A DNA stretch of 9,618 nucleotides from Opitutales bacterium (GTDB taxonomy: Bacteria; Verrucomicrobiota; Verrucomicrobiia; Opitutales; UBA9783): positions 1-9,618 of the forward strand of contig JAFVCI010000005.1 in assembly GCA_017479315.1 (NCBI GenBank). Reading direction: 5' to 3'. A model generated the notes under the pieces. It searched no databases and was not told where the DNA came from. It saw only the letters and a list, made by a program, of their open reading frames with translations. Every line of letters starts with the position of its first letter. Position 1 is the first letter of the stretch. The position numbers were made by a program, and so were the translations under genes. Of this stretch, positions 1 to 5,618 are shown in pieces.

Positions 1-99
1 CATGCGGTGTACCCCAAAACCACTTCCCTAGGAAGTGTTAAAATGGAAAGCGGAAAAGTGGATGTAGAAGTGAATTTACAGTATCCTAGGAACTTTTAG
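1..99 (+). CDS. C-terminal end of an unidentified protein, truncated by the window edge
   Basis: A frame open from base 1 runs 32 codons to TAG at 97-99. Its end reads MESGKVDVEVNLQYPRNF, alternating hydrophobic and polar residues like a beta strand. That looks more like a genuine protein tail than random translation, but 32 codons are too few to name a family. The gene would converge with the minus-strand gene that ends at 211. An ATG at 43 could also make it a stand-alone 18-codon frame, which is less likely. No ribosome binding site or clear terminator helps decide. Confidence 0.35.
   Translation, partial: HAVYPKTTSLGSVKMESGKVDVEVNLQYPRNF
21..37. repeat. 7-bp inverted repeat (CACTTCC-CTA-GGAAGTG)
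   Basis: CACTTCC at 21-27 and GGAAGTG at 31-37 are perfect complements around a 3-base centre. The right part, CCTAGGAAGTGTTA (27-40), is nearly repeated as CCTAGGAACTTTTA at 85-98. Both copies lie inside the truncated frame at the left edge, so they may only reflect coding sequence. There is no T-run after it, so it is not a terminator. Confidence 0.4.
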
Positions 100-104
100 T
101 TGAG

Positions 105-114
105 CTGGCGCCAG
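105..114. repeat. Perfect 10-bp palindrome CTGGCGCCAG
   Basis: CTGGCGCCAG is its own reverse complement. It sits in the short convergent gap between the TAG at 97-99 and the stop of the minus-strand gene at 211. It has no loop and no T-tract, so a terminator role is not supported. It could be a protein binding site or chance. Confidence 0.3.
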
Positions 115-210
115 TTAGAGTAGCTTCCCCTTGTATGCCTCTTACATCATGTACTTCTTCCCGACGAATATTTTGGAAGGCAAGCCCTATCTCCCTCAAC
201 AGTGATTCAT

Positions 211-687
211 TTACAACCTCAATCCCCTGCGACCGTTGGCAAGCTGTTCCTGCAACGCTTCCTGGAATTGGATCATGTCTTCCTGCGACGGGCGGTAACC
301 GATTTGCGTCGGGCTCAATGACAGCCGACCGAGCGCATCCAAGCCCCAGGTGGCCGTTTTGCCGTCGGAAAAGGTGACGGTTCCGTTGACGACCTTGCCG
401 GGACGCGTAACGGGATCGACGGAAACGCGCACCGTACCGCCGCCTTCGTCAACGACGTCGCCTTCGAGCGGATCGTTCGTGTTTTGCGGTTTTTGTTCGG
501 CTGCCGACGGTTTTGCTTCCGCCAATTCCAGCGCATAATCATCCATCAGAAAACGCGTTTCCAGGTAGGTCAGGCGCGTTCCAAACGCACTATTGATATA
601 CGTTTGCAATTCGCCGACGGAGCGTACTTGCCGTGCCTGCGCGCGAATTTGTTCGATTTGTTCCGGCGTAAAACTCGGTTGGGACAT
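211..687 (-). CDS. Conserved hypothetical protein, 158 aa, soluble, two-part
   Basis: I do not recognise a named family. The protein has no signal peptide or membrane segment. Residues 1-57 are mostly charged and helical (the start is MSQPSFTPEQIEQIRAQARQ). Residues 58-76 form a polar Ala/Pro/Gln/Asn linker. Residues 82-135 look like a small beta-rich domain containing FSDGKTATWGLDALGRLSL (106-124) and a GYRP turn (130-133), and a short helix closes the protein (FQEALQEQL, 141-149). The Gly-Trp-Leu pattern looks conserved, and I have the impression of similar proteins in Verrucomicrobia, but cannot confirm it. The start is the ATG at 687, with no evident Shine-Dalgarno. It reads in the same direction as dnaA but is 390 bases downstream, past a probable terminator, so it likely has its own promoter (712-739). 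Confidence 0.8.
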   Translation of the reverse strand: MSQPSFTPEQIEQIRAQARQVRSVGELQTYINSAFGTRLTYLETRFLMDDYALELAEAKPSAAEQKPQNTNDPLEGDVVDEGGGTVRVSVDPVTRPGKVVNGTVTFSDGKTATWGLDALGRLSLSPTQIGYRPSQEDMIQFQEALQEQLANGRRGLRL

Positions 688-711
688 GGTGTGAACGATT
701 TGAACGTCTTT

Positions 712-739
712 ATCGTAAAGTTTCGGGGAGAACGTTCAA
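712..739 (-). promoter_or_regulatory. Candidate sigma-70-type promoter for the 211-687 gene
   Basis: Read on the minus strand, TTGAAC (739-734) is followed after 16 bases by TACGAT (717-712), about 25 bases before the ATG at 687. Each hexamer matches 4 of 6 consensus positions, so this is only a plausible site. The -35 hexamer overlaps a GAACGTTC palindrome and abuts the inverted repeat at 740-760, which could be an operator. Confidence 0.3.
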
Positions 740-760
740 GCTTTTTGCCCGCAAAAAAGC
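740..760. repeat. Inverted repeat GCTTTTTGC / GCAAAAAAGC upstream of the 211-687 gene
   Basis: GCTTTTTGC (740-748) and GCAAAAAAGC (751-760) are complementary apart from one extra A, with a 2-base centre. There is no T-run beyond the stem on either strand, so it is not a standard terminator. Its position just upstream of the candidate -35 makes an operator the more natural reading. This is inference. Confidence 0.45.
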
Positions 761-1029
761 GATCGTTTCGGGTTTTGTCTTCGGATGACGGACGACGTCG
801 GAAGATTTTGGGGAACCGTTATAAATCCCGACGGCGCTCAGTTATCGTTTCACTGTTGCGGGAAACATACATAGATGTTTGGAGCGTGTGTCGGTGGGCA
901 AAACAATTTTACATACTCCGCGAAAAAACGAGTGCAACAACATGCTTCGGCGGATCGCACATCGTTATGTTTTTACCTGTCGGTACAAAGCACTTCGGCG
1001 GCAGTTACCTGTTGTGTTCTGTAGGAAAA

Positions 1030-1054
1030 ACATAAACCGCAACCCTTTCGGGTT
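1030..1054 (-). terminator. Probable intrinsic terminator of dnaA
   Basis: On the minus strand, 24 bases after the dnaA stop, AACCC-GAAA-GGGTT forms a 5-bp stem closed by a GNRA-type GAAA loop. It is followed by GCGGTTTATGTTTTT. The stem is short and the T-tract is 12 bases away and interrupted, so termination may be partial. Confidence 0.45.
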
Positions 1055-1077
1055 CGGGTGGACACAACGAAGTCGGT

Positions 1078-2424
1078 TCAATTCTTACGCACGAGCTTCT
1101 GTTGCAAAAACTGTAACGTTCGTTTGGTGGTCGGTTCCTGCTGTAATGCGGCTTCAACGGCTTTGCAGGCGTGGATGACGGTTCCGTGGTCGCGCCCGCC
1201 GAACGCCGCGCCGATTTCCTTCAGTGGCGCCGACGTCAAAACCCGGCACAGGTACATGGCAACCTGCCGCGGAAACGCCACCGTCTGCGGACGCTTTTTG
1301 CTCAGCAAATCCGCCGGCGAAACGTGATAAAATTCACAGATTTGTTTCTGAATATCTTCAATGGTTACCTGTGCCGCAAGCTCTTCCTGAAAAATGTCGC
1401 AGAGAATGTCTTCGATTTTATCGAGCGATACATCCGTTGTATGAAGCAACTGCTGGTACCCGGCGATGCGGTTCAGCGCGCCCTCCATTCGACGGACGTT
1501 GCGCGTGACGCGCTGCGCCAGAAACTCGATGGTCGGCGCATTGAGTGTCAAATGCATCGCCTGCGCTTTTTTGGTTAAAATCGCCACGCGCGTTTCGAAA
1601 TCCGGTGCCTGAACGTCGCACACCAGCCCCCACTGAAAGCGCGACACGAGGCGGCTTTCCAGACTCGCGATTTCCGAAGCGGGACGGTCGCTACACAATA
1701 CAAGCTGTTTTTGCGCTTCGAAAAGTTCGTTGAAGGTGTGAAAAAACTCCTCTTGTATGCGTTCCTTGTGCGCCAGAAAATGAACGTCATCAATCAGCAA
1801 CACATCGGCTTTGCGGTACTTGCGGCGAAATTGCGTTAGGCGGTTGTCTTGGATCGCCTGAATAAATTCGTTGGTGAAACGCTCCGTCGGAATGTAGATG
1901 ACCTTCGCGTTCGGCTGATGTTGCCGCACGAAATGTCCGATCGCCTGCGTCAGATGGGTCTTCCCGAGCCCCGTGTTGCCGTAAATAAACAGCGGATTAT
2001 AGGCTTTCCCGGGCGCGTTTGCCACCGCTGTCGCCGCCGCATGTGCCAACTGATTGCCGGCACCCACCACAAACGTATCAAAAGTGTATTGCGGCGACAG
2101 TCCGTCTTTTGCCGGCGCGTGTGCTTCGGTCGCCGACGGTGATACGGGCACTTCTTTTGTTGCTTCCTGCGCCGTTTCGTCCGTCGGAAGTGCTTTAATT
2201 TCGAGACGGATCGGATGTCCCAGGATATCAGAAACCTTCCGCTGCAACAAATCGCCGTAATTATTCCTGAGCCACACCGCGGCGAAATCGCTGTTGGCAA
2301 TCAATGTCCATTGATTGTTTGCGGGTTCCCCCTCCGCCTGCAACGGCTGAAACCACGTCGCGTACAGATCCTGCGAAAACAGCCTCCGCAAATCCTTTTT
2401 CAACGTGTCCAACACTGCATCCAT
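1078..2424 (-). CDS. dnaA: Chromosomal replication initiator protein DnaA
   Basis: DnaA binds DnaA boxes at oriC, forms an ATP-dependent filament, melts the origin and loads the helicase. The 448-aa length is typical and all four domains are present. Domain I (1-79) has the WFQPLQ helix, a Pro/Ala/Thr-rich linker spans about 80-110, the AAA+ domain runs about 111-335, and the helix-turn-helix DNA-binding domain IV about 350-448. Walker A is GNTGLGKT (149-156), Walker B LLIDD (209-213), sensor I LVLCSDRP (241-248), and the arginine-finger region LESRLVSRFQWGL (255-267). The domain IV signature reads GGRDHGTVIHA (409-419), with Gly414 where most DnaA proteins have Thr. The ATG at 2424 matches the usual N-terminus, but its upstream bases lack a Shine-Dalgarno. 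A DnaA-box-like site lies 18 bases upstream, which suggests autoregulation. Confidence 0.98.
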   Translation of the reverse strand: MDAVLDTLKKDLRRLFSQDLYATWFQPLQAEGEPANNQWTLIANSDFAAVWLRNNYGDLLQRKVSDILGHPIRLEIKALPTDETAQEATKEVPVSPSATEAHAPAKDGLSPQYTFDTFVVGAGNQLAHAAATAVANAPGKAYNPLFIYGNTGLGKTHLTQAIGHFVRQHQPNAKVIYIPTERFTNEFIQAIQDNRLTQFRRKYRKADVLLIDDVHFLAHKERIQEEFFHTFNELFEAQKQLVLCSDRPASEIASLESRLVSRFQWGLVCDVQAPDFETRVAILTKKAQAMHLTLNAPTIEFLAQRVTRNVRRMEGALNRIAGYQQLLHTTDVSLDKIEDILCDIFQEELAAQVTIEDIQKQICEFYHVSPADLLSKKRPQTVAFPRQVAMYLCRVLTSAPLKEIGAAFGGRDHGTVIHACKAVEAALQQEPTTKRTLQFLQQKLVRKN

Positions 2425-2441
2425 GGAGGAAAATTCAGAAG

Positions 2442-2450
2442 TTATTCACA
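2442..2450 (+). promoter_or_regulatory. DnaA-box-like site TTATTCACA next to the dnaA start
   Basis: The 9-mer fits the DnaA-box consensus TTATNCACA exactly. It lies 18 bases from the dnaA start codon and points against the gene, where bound DnaA could block its own transcription or translation. Confidence 0.55.
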
Positions 2451-2657
2451 GTAAATTCCACGAACGGAACTTGTTGAACGGAGCCGTCGGTGCACTTGCT
2501 TCGCACTGTTTGCACAAGAGGTAAAATTTTTCTCAAAACCCTCGCAAAACCGCATCCGCAAGCGTTTTTCTTGGAAAAGACTGCGATGGCGACGCGACCC
2601 GTGAGACCCTGCACTCCATCATAAAACCGTAGCAAGGGGATAAGTGACAAGAAAAAC

Positions 2658-2677
2658 TTATTTACAAGTTATTCACA
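2658..2677 (+). promoter_or_regulatory. Two tandem DnaA-box-like sites
   Basis: TTATTTACA (2658-2666, one mismatch to TTATNCACA) and TTATTCACA (2669-2677, exact) lie head to tail with 11-base spacing, about one helical turn, so two DnaA protomers could sit on the same face. NAN triplets (TAA AAG AAG) begin 3 bases after the second box, and an AT-rich tract follows. This resembles the box, spacer, trio arrangement of basal unwinding systems, but I am unsure of the strand polarity. Confidence 0.5.
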
Positions 2678-2787
2678 AGGTAAAAGAAGTGAGGAAGGTA
2701 GAGGATTTTTTGAGGGAATTTTTTTTGGCGGGCGGCAAAACTGAGGAAAATTAAACGGTCCAAAATACCTCCGCCAATCGATTGAAG

Positions 2788-2797
2788 CGCATATGCG
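2788..2797. repeat. Perfect 10-bp palindrome CGCATATGCG
   Basis: CGCATATGCG is self-complementary and lies 36 bases beyond the radical SAM stop codon. It has no loop or T-tract, so it is not an intrinsic terminator. It may be a binding site or chance. Confidence 0.3.
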
Positions 2798-2832
2798 TTA
2801 TGTCAAATCGCTTTGTCTGCCGAAAGCCTTTC

Positions 2833-3690
2833 TTACATCCACTCCTCCGCTTTTCGTTTGGAAACTTCCCAGGGAAATGATTTCCGATGTACTCCATGAT
2901 GACAATAACGGCAAAACGGGATCGGTTTACTCAGAAAACTTTGCAATTCCTTCCCGCTGTATTTGTAAATATCCCAACCTTCGGGAACTTCATGGTTGGC
3001 ATGAAAATACTCGTTCGCGCGAAAAACGTAACAGGCAGGGCAGGTATAGAGTTTTCCGCGGTATAAATTAACGCAATCTTTGGACATGCATCCCTTAAAT
3101 GCCTGCTTAGGATCTTCTGTCCCGTTGGGAGAAAAAGGGGAAAAACCATGAAAGCATTCGACATCCTCATTGGACATTTCGCCGAATTCCAAAAGTGCAC
3201 GATGTTTTTTGAGGTGTCCGTAAATTTCCGCAAACTTTTCTTTCAACGGTGGATATTTACTCCAATGAATGCGAATACGATATTGACGCAACGTTTCCCA
3301 AAAATCATTCGACATTTTCAGTAACAACAAACCATTGGTCACGATAAAAATCCTCGAATGCGGATAGGCTTTGCGCGTGACGTGCATGAAGTCATTCACC
3401 CGCGGGTGCAACAACGGTTCGCCGCCCATCAGCCGAATGGTGCGGATTGCCAGTTTCTTGGAAAGCGTTTGTATATCCTTCGTATATTGTTCCAAATCCG
3501 TAAAGGTCGGTTCGGTCACAAGCGGACAAAAGTGCGAGCAGCTTTTGCAGTTTAAATTGCAGTGATCGCACAGATGCGTCTCCAGATATGGAATCCAGGT
3601 TTTGCCAAGATTCTGAAGGTAAAACCATATAACAAATGAACGATATTGCAAACTGCCGAGCGCCCTGTCTAAAAATTTGTACAAATTCAT
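2833..3690 (-). CDS. Radical SAM protein with a Cys-rich SPASM/Twitch-like C-terminus
   Basis: Radical SAM enzymes use a [4Fe-4S] cluster and S-adenosylmethionine to start radical chemistry. Counting from the GTG at 3699, the cluster motif CNLNCKSC places Cys47, Cys51 and Cys54 in the CX3CX2C pattern, after LETHLCDH. A GGEP motif (92-95) is the usual SAM-contacting segment, and IFIVTNG (117-123) a core strand. Later cysteines (204, 209, 220, 223, 263, 266) could bind one or two auxiliary clusters, as in SPASM or Twitch proteins. The motif style recalls enzymes near cell-surface polysaccharide genes, but the substrate is unknown. I prefer the ATG at 3690 because AGGTG lies six bases before it and the upstream small gene ends there in an ATGA overlap. 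GTG at 3699 is the alternative. The gene is visibly more AT-rich than dnaA and comes last in a four-gene operon. Confidence 0.88.
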   Translation of the reverse strand: MNLYKFLDRALGSLQYRSFVIWFYLQNLGKTWIPYLETHLCDHCNLNCKSCSHFCPLVTEPTFTDLEQYTKDIQTLSKKLAIRTIRLMGGEPLLHPRVNDFMHVTRKAYPHSRIFIVTNGLLLLKMSNDFWETLRQYRIRIHWSKYPPLKEKFAEIYGHLKKHRALLEFGEMSNEDVECFHGFSPFSPNGTEDPKQAFKGCMSKDCVNLYRGKLYTCPACYVFRANEYFHANHEVPEGWDIYKYSGKELQSFLSKPIPFCRYCHHGVHRKSFPWEVSKRKAEEWM

Positions 3691-3875
3691 ATGCAACACC
3701 TGCTTCGATTAGAGTAAAACGCAACGTTCCATTGCAACTTTTTTCGTTTAAAATCTTTGGTAATGTATTCCATCGGACAAAAAATGAGACATTCATTCGA
3801 ACACCGATATTTTACCGCTTTGCCAAAAAAGAAAGTGGCGAAATCGGCAGGAACAGCTAAATTTATCTGCTTCAC
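3687..3875 (-). CDS. Small protein (62 aa), coupled to the radical SAM gene
   Basis: This frame starts at GTG 3875, four bases after the algH stop, behind a GGAGG (3890-3886) embedded in the last algH codons with 10-base spacing. It ends in TGA overlapping the radical SAM ATG (ATGA, 3690-3687). The protein begins (V/M)KQINLAVPADFATFFFGKA, has Cys25, Cys29 and Cys33 in the CX3CX3C string CSNECLIFC, a basic stretch (DFKRKK, 41-46), and ends RSRCCI with two more cysteines. It has no signal peptide or membrane helix. I do not recognise a family. A precursor peptide or accessory protein for the neighbouring enzyme is possible but only inferred. The start and stop arrangement supports translation. 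The alternative is chance openness in AT-rich spacer DNA, or a decayed gene. Confidence 0.5.
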   Translation of the reverse strand: MKQINLAVPADFATFFFGKAVKYRCSNECLIFCPMEYITKDFKRKKLQWNVAFYSNRSRCCI

Positions 3876-3879
3876 ACCT

Positions 3880-4425
3880 TTAATTCCTCCTTGGATTTTC
3901 GGGTACGTACGGAACGTTCGGTGCAAACGGATAAAATTGCAACATGAGCGTTTCCCACAGGCGCGGTCGATCGGAGGCAAAAACGGGCTTGAACGGGTAC
4001 GGTGTCGGTAACCAATGTTTGTTTTTCATTTCGTCGATGAGTTGATCGTCCTCCCACGTGACGTACCCGCGGTAAGCCTTGAAGGACATCTTCGGATGCT
4101 CTTCGACGCATTGCGACAATCGGCACATATCCAAATCAAACTGCCAATGCAGGCGGTGACGATCCGCATCGAATTCCATCCCCGTCACGATAAGGCGGTT
4201 TGGTTGCACGGGGCCGCCGCAATAAACGGGGATATTGTCCGACGCCGCGTGCGGAGAATTTTCAAAATCGCTCAGCATCAGGTGCAACGGCTGATTGATG
4301 ACAAGCCCCGTTGCGCACGTACCCTGACGGTGGATGAGGGCGACGACGGTTCGCTCGAACGGACTGCCTTTTTCGGCATTCGCAAGCAAAACCATGCCGA
4401 CCGGAGGTACGGGTAATTCTTCCAT
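3880..4425 (-). CDS. YqgE/AlgH family protein (DUF179)
   Basis: The 181-aa protein matches the AlgH/YqgE family, whose members are about 180-190 aa, soluble and conserved, with no settled biochemical function. An early genetic link to alginate regulation in Pseudomonas gave the name. Visible family features are the N-terminal FERTVV (23-28), GLVINQPL (40-47), YCGGPV (68-73) and YRGYVTWEDDQL (118-129, corresponding to the family's GYAGWxxGQL segment). The start ATG at 4425 lies one base after the dCMP deaminase TAA, so translation is probably coupled. A longer start at 4452 would overlap the upstream gene by 26 bases and add a tail not seen in relatives. Its last codons, AGG AGG AAT TAA, double as the Shine-Dalgarno of the next small gene. 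Confidence 0.9.
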   Translation of the reverse strand: MEELPVPPVGMVLLANAEKGSPFERTVVALIHRQGTCATGLVINQPLHLMLSDFENSPHAASDNIPVYCGGPVQPNRLIVTGMEFDADRHRLHWQFDLDMCRLSQCVEEHPKMSFKAYRGYVTWEDDQLIDEMKNKHWLPTPYPFKPVFASDRPRLWETLMLQFYPFAPNVPYVPENPRRN

Positions 4426-4426
4426 C

Positions 4427-4894
4427 TTATTGAAAACGCTCCAACGGCACATTTGCTTCGGTAAACAGCTCCGTTACCAACGGGTCGTTGTGATAATCTT
4501 CGTGAAAATAAACCGCCCGAATGCCCGCCGCCAACAGCAATTTCGCGCAGTGAATGCAGGGGAAATGCGTGACGTAGGCGGTGGCGTTTTGTACCGAAAC
4601 CCCGCGGCGCGCCGCATCGGTAATGGCGTTTTGTTCCGCATGTACCGTCAGTTGTTCATGATTGTCGCGCACCACGGATCGGTGCGGCAGTTTCGCCAGA
4701 AAGCCGTTGTAGCCGGTGGCGATGATGCGCTGTTCGCCCGAGACTAATACGCAACCGACGTGCAACCGTTGGCAGGTCGAGCGCGCCGAAAGCAACCACG
4801 CGACGGACATAAAGTACAGTTGCCAGGAAGGGCGTTGTTGCAATCCGCACACCCACGCCTTTAACGCTTCCAATTCGGTAACCGCTTCCGACAT
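4427..4894 (-). CDS. dCMP deaminase (ComEB-like, zinc-dependent)
   Basis: The enzyme converts dCMP to dUMP, feeding thymidylate synthesis. The 155-aa length and the motifs fit the family: HAE (85-87) gives the zinc ligand His85 and the proton-shuttling Glu87, and PCIHC (112-116) gives zinc ligands Cys113 and Cys116. GYNGF (61-65) is the substrate-loop motif found in dCMP deaminases rather than tRNA or cytidine deaminases. The N-terminal RPSWQLYFMSVAWLLSARS is also typical. ATG 4894 is preceded by AAAGG four bases upstream, a weak Shine-Dalgarno. It is the first gene of the minus-strand operon that continues through algH, the small gene and the radical SAM gene. Its start codon faces plsC across a 42-base divergent gap, so its promoter must lie in that gap or inside plsC. 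Confidence 0.93.
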   Translation of the reverse strand: MSEAVTELEALKAWVCGLQQRPSWQLYFMSVAWLLSARSTCQRLHVGCVLVSGEQRIIATGYNGFLAKLPHRSVVRDNHEQLTVHAEQNAITDAARRGVSVQNATAYVTHFPCIHCAKLLLAAGIRAVYFHEDYHNDPLVTELFTEANVPLERFQ

Positions 4895-4936
4895 TCAGCC
4901 TTTCACTTTCTTCAAAAATTTTATACCATCCAAACC

Positions 4937-5602
4937 GTGGCAACAAGCCTTTCTTTGCCGTACCGCCTGACGACCGGAACGTTTCGCCGAATTTTCACGT
5001 TCGGGTATCGGCAACGTTGTTTCGGTTTGGAAAATGTTCCGAAAAGCGGCGGTTGTATTCTGGCGGGCAATCACGTCAGTTACCTCGATCCGCCGTGTTT
5101 CGCTTCCTTTTGTCCGCGCCAACCGGTCTGGTCGTTCGCGCGCAGAACACTCTTCAAACCCGGCATCGGCTGGTGGTTCCGCCGTCTTTACATGATCGGC
5201 GTCGATCGGGACAAAGGCAGCGATTTGCCGGCGTTTCGACGGGTGTTACAACTCTTGCAGGACGGACAGGTGGTTCAAATGTTTCCCGAGGGTACGCGTT
5301 CGCCGAACGGCGTGTTGCAGCGCGGCAAAAAGGGCATCGGTTGGTTTATTTTAAAAGCAAATGTCCCGGTGGTGCCGATGCGCATTTTCGGAACGTTCGA
5401 AGCCTGGCCGAAAGGCAAGCGCCTGCCTTCCTTCAAGCCGCAACTGACGCTGGTGTTTGGGAGGCCGTTGCCGTCGGACGTTTTTGAGGATTGCAAAAAC
5501 GAGGCGGATCCGTTTCAGGCGGCGAGCGATCGCGTTATGCAGGCGATTGCCAATTTATACCCGCCGTCGGAAGATATTTCAAAGAACGAACCAAGGAAGT
5601 AA
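4937..5602 (+). CDS. plsC: 1-acyl-sn-glycerol-3-phosphate acyltransferase (PlsC-like)
   Basis: PlsC-type enzymes transfer a fatty acyl group to lysophosphatidic acid, giving phosphatidic acid for membrane lipids, at the cytoplasmic membrane face. The catalytic motif HX4D is NHVSYLD (His46, Asp51). The substrate-binding motif is FPEGTR (116-121). VPVVPMRI (143-150) is the usual block IV. The 221-aa length is within the short PlsC range. There is no clear transmembrane helix, only the hydrophobic patch around ILAGNHVSYLDPP, which suggests peripheral membrane association. The start is GTG at 4937, with no Shine-Dalgarno. No in-frame ATG lies close by, so the start is moderately uncertain. The response regulator gene begins 16 bases after its stop, so the two are probably co-transcribed. 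A related acyltransferase with another acceptor cannot be excluded. Confidence 0.88.
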   Translation: MATSLSLPYRLTTGTFRRIFTFGYRQRCFGLENVPKSGGCILAGNHVSYLDPPCFASFCPRQPVWSFARRTLFKPGIGWWFRRLYMIGVDRDKGSDLPAFRRVLQLLQDGQVVQMFPEGTRSPNGVLQRGKKGIGWFILKANVPVVPMRIFGTFEAWPKGKRLPSFKPQLTLVFGRPLPSDVFEDCKNEADPFQAASDRVMQAIANLYPPSEDISKNEPRK

Positions 5603-5618
5603 TCGTTTTTTAACCGAC

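Larger units (their letters stand above)
688..1077. other. Non-coding stretch between dnaA and the hypothetical gene
   Basis: About 390 bases hold no convincing gene. Frames that cross it on the + strand run on into the antisense of the flanking genes and have Arg/Cys-rich, non-protein-like composition. It contains the candidate promoter and inverted repeat near 712-760, a 9-base direct repeat CTTCGGCGG at 945-953 and 993-1001, and the probable dnaA terminator next to 1077. I see no tRNA cloverleaf or recognisable structural RNA. Confidence 0.6.
2425..2832. other. Non-coding dnaA upstream region; candidate oriC / autoregulatory region
   Basis: This 408-base gap holds three 9-mers close to the DnaA box: TTATTCACA at 2442-2450 and 2669-2677, and TTATTTACA at 2658-2666. 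The last two sit in tandem, 11 bases apart in the same orientation. GGGGATAAG at 2637-2645 is a weaker inverse match. A strongly AT-rich, purine-asymmetric tract (2681-2770, with runs of six and eight T) borders the tandem boxes on one side and could be the unwinding element. A TATGAT -10-like hexamer for dnaA lies on the minus strand at 2623-2618, without a good -35. Origins often lie next to dnaA, but three boxes are few. An autoregulatory region is an equally valid reading. Confidence 0.45.

Noticed and set aside
484..1035. 183-codon + strand frame across the 688-1077 gap
   Set aside because: Its first third is antisense to the 211-687 gene and the rest is Arg/Phe/Cys-rich without domains or a ribosome binding site.
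5457..5618. N-terminal extension of the sigma-54 regulator frame back into plsC
   Set aside because: The added 54 residues are Arg-rich out-of-frame plsC sequence; ATG 5619 gives a standard receiver-domain N-terminus.
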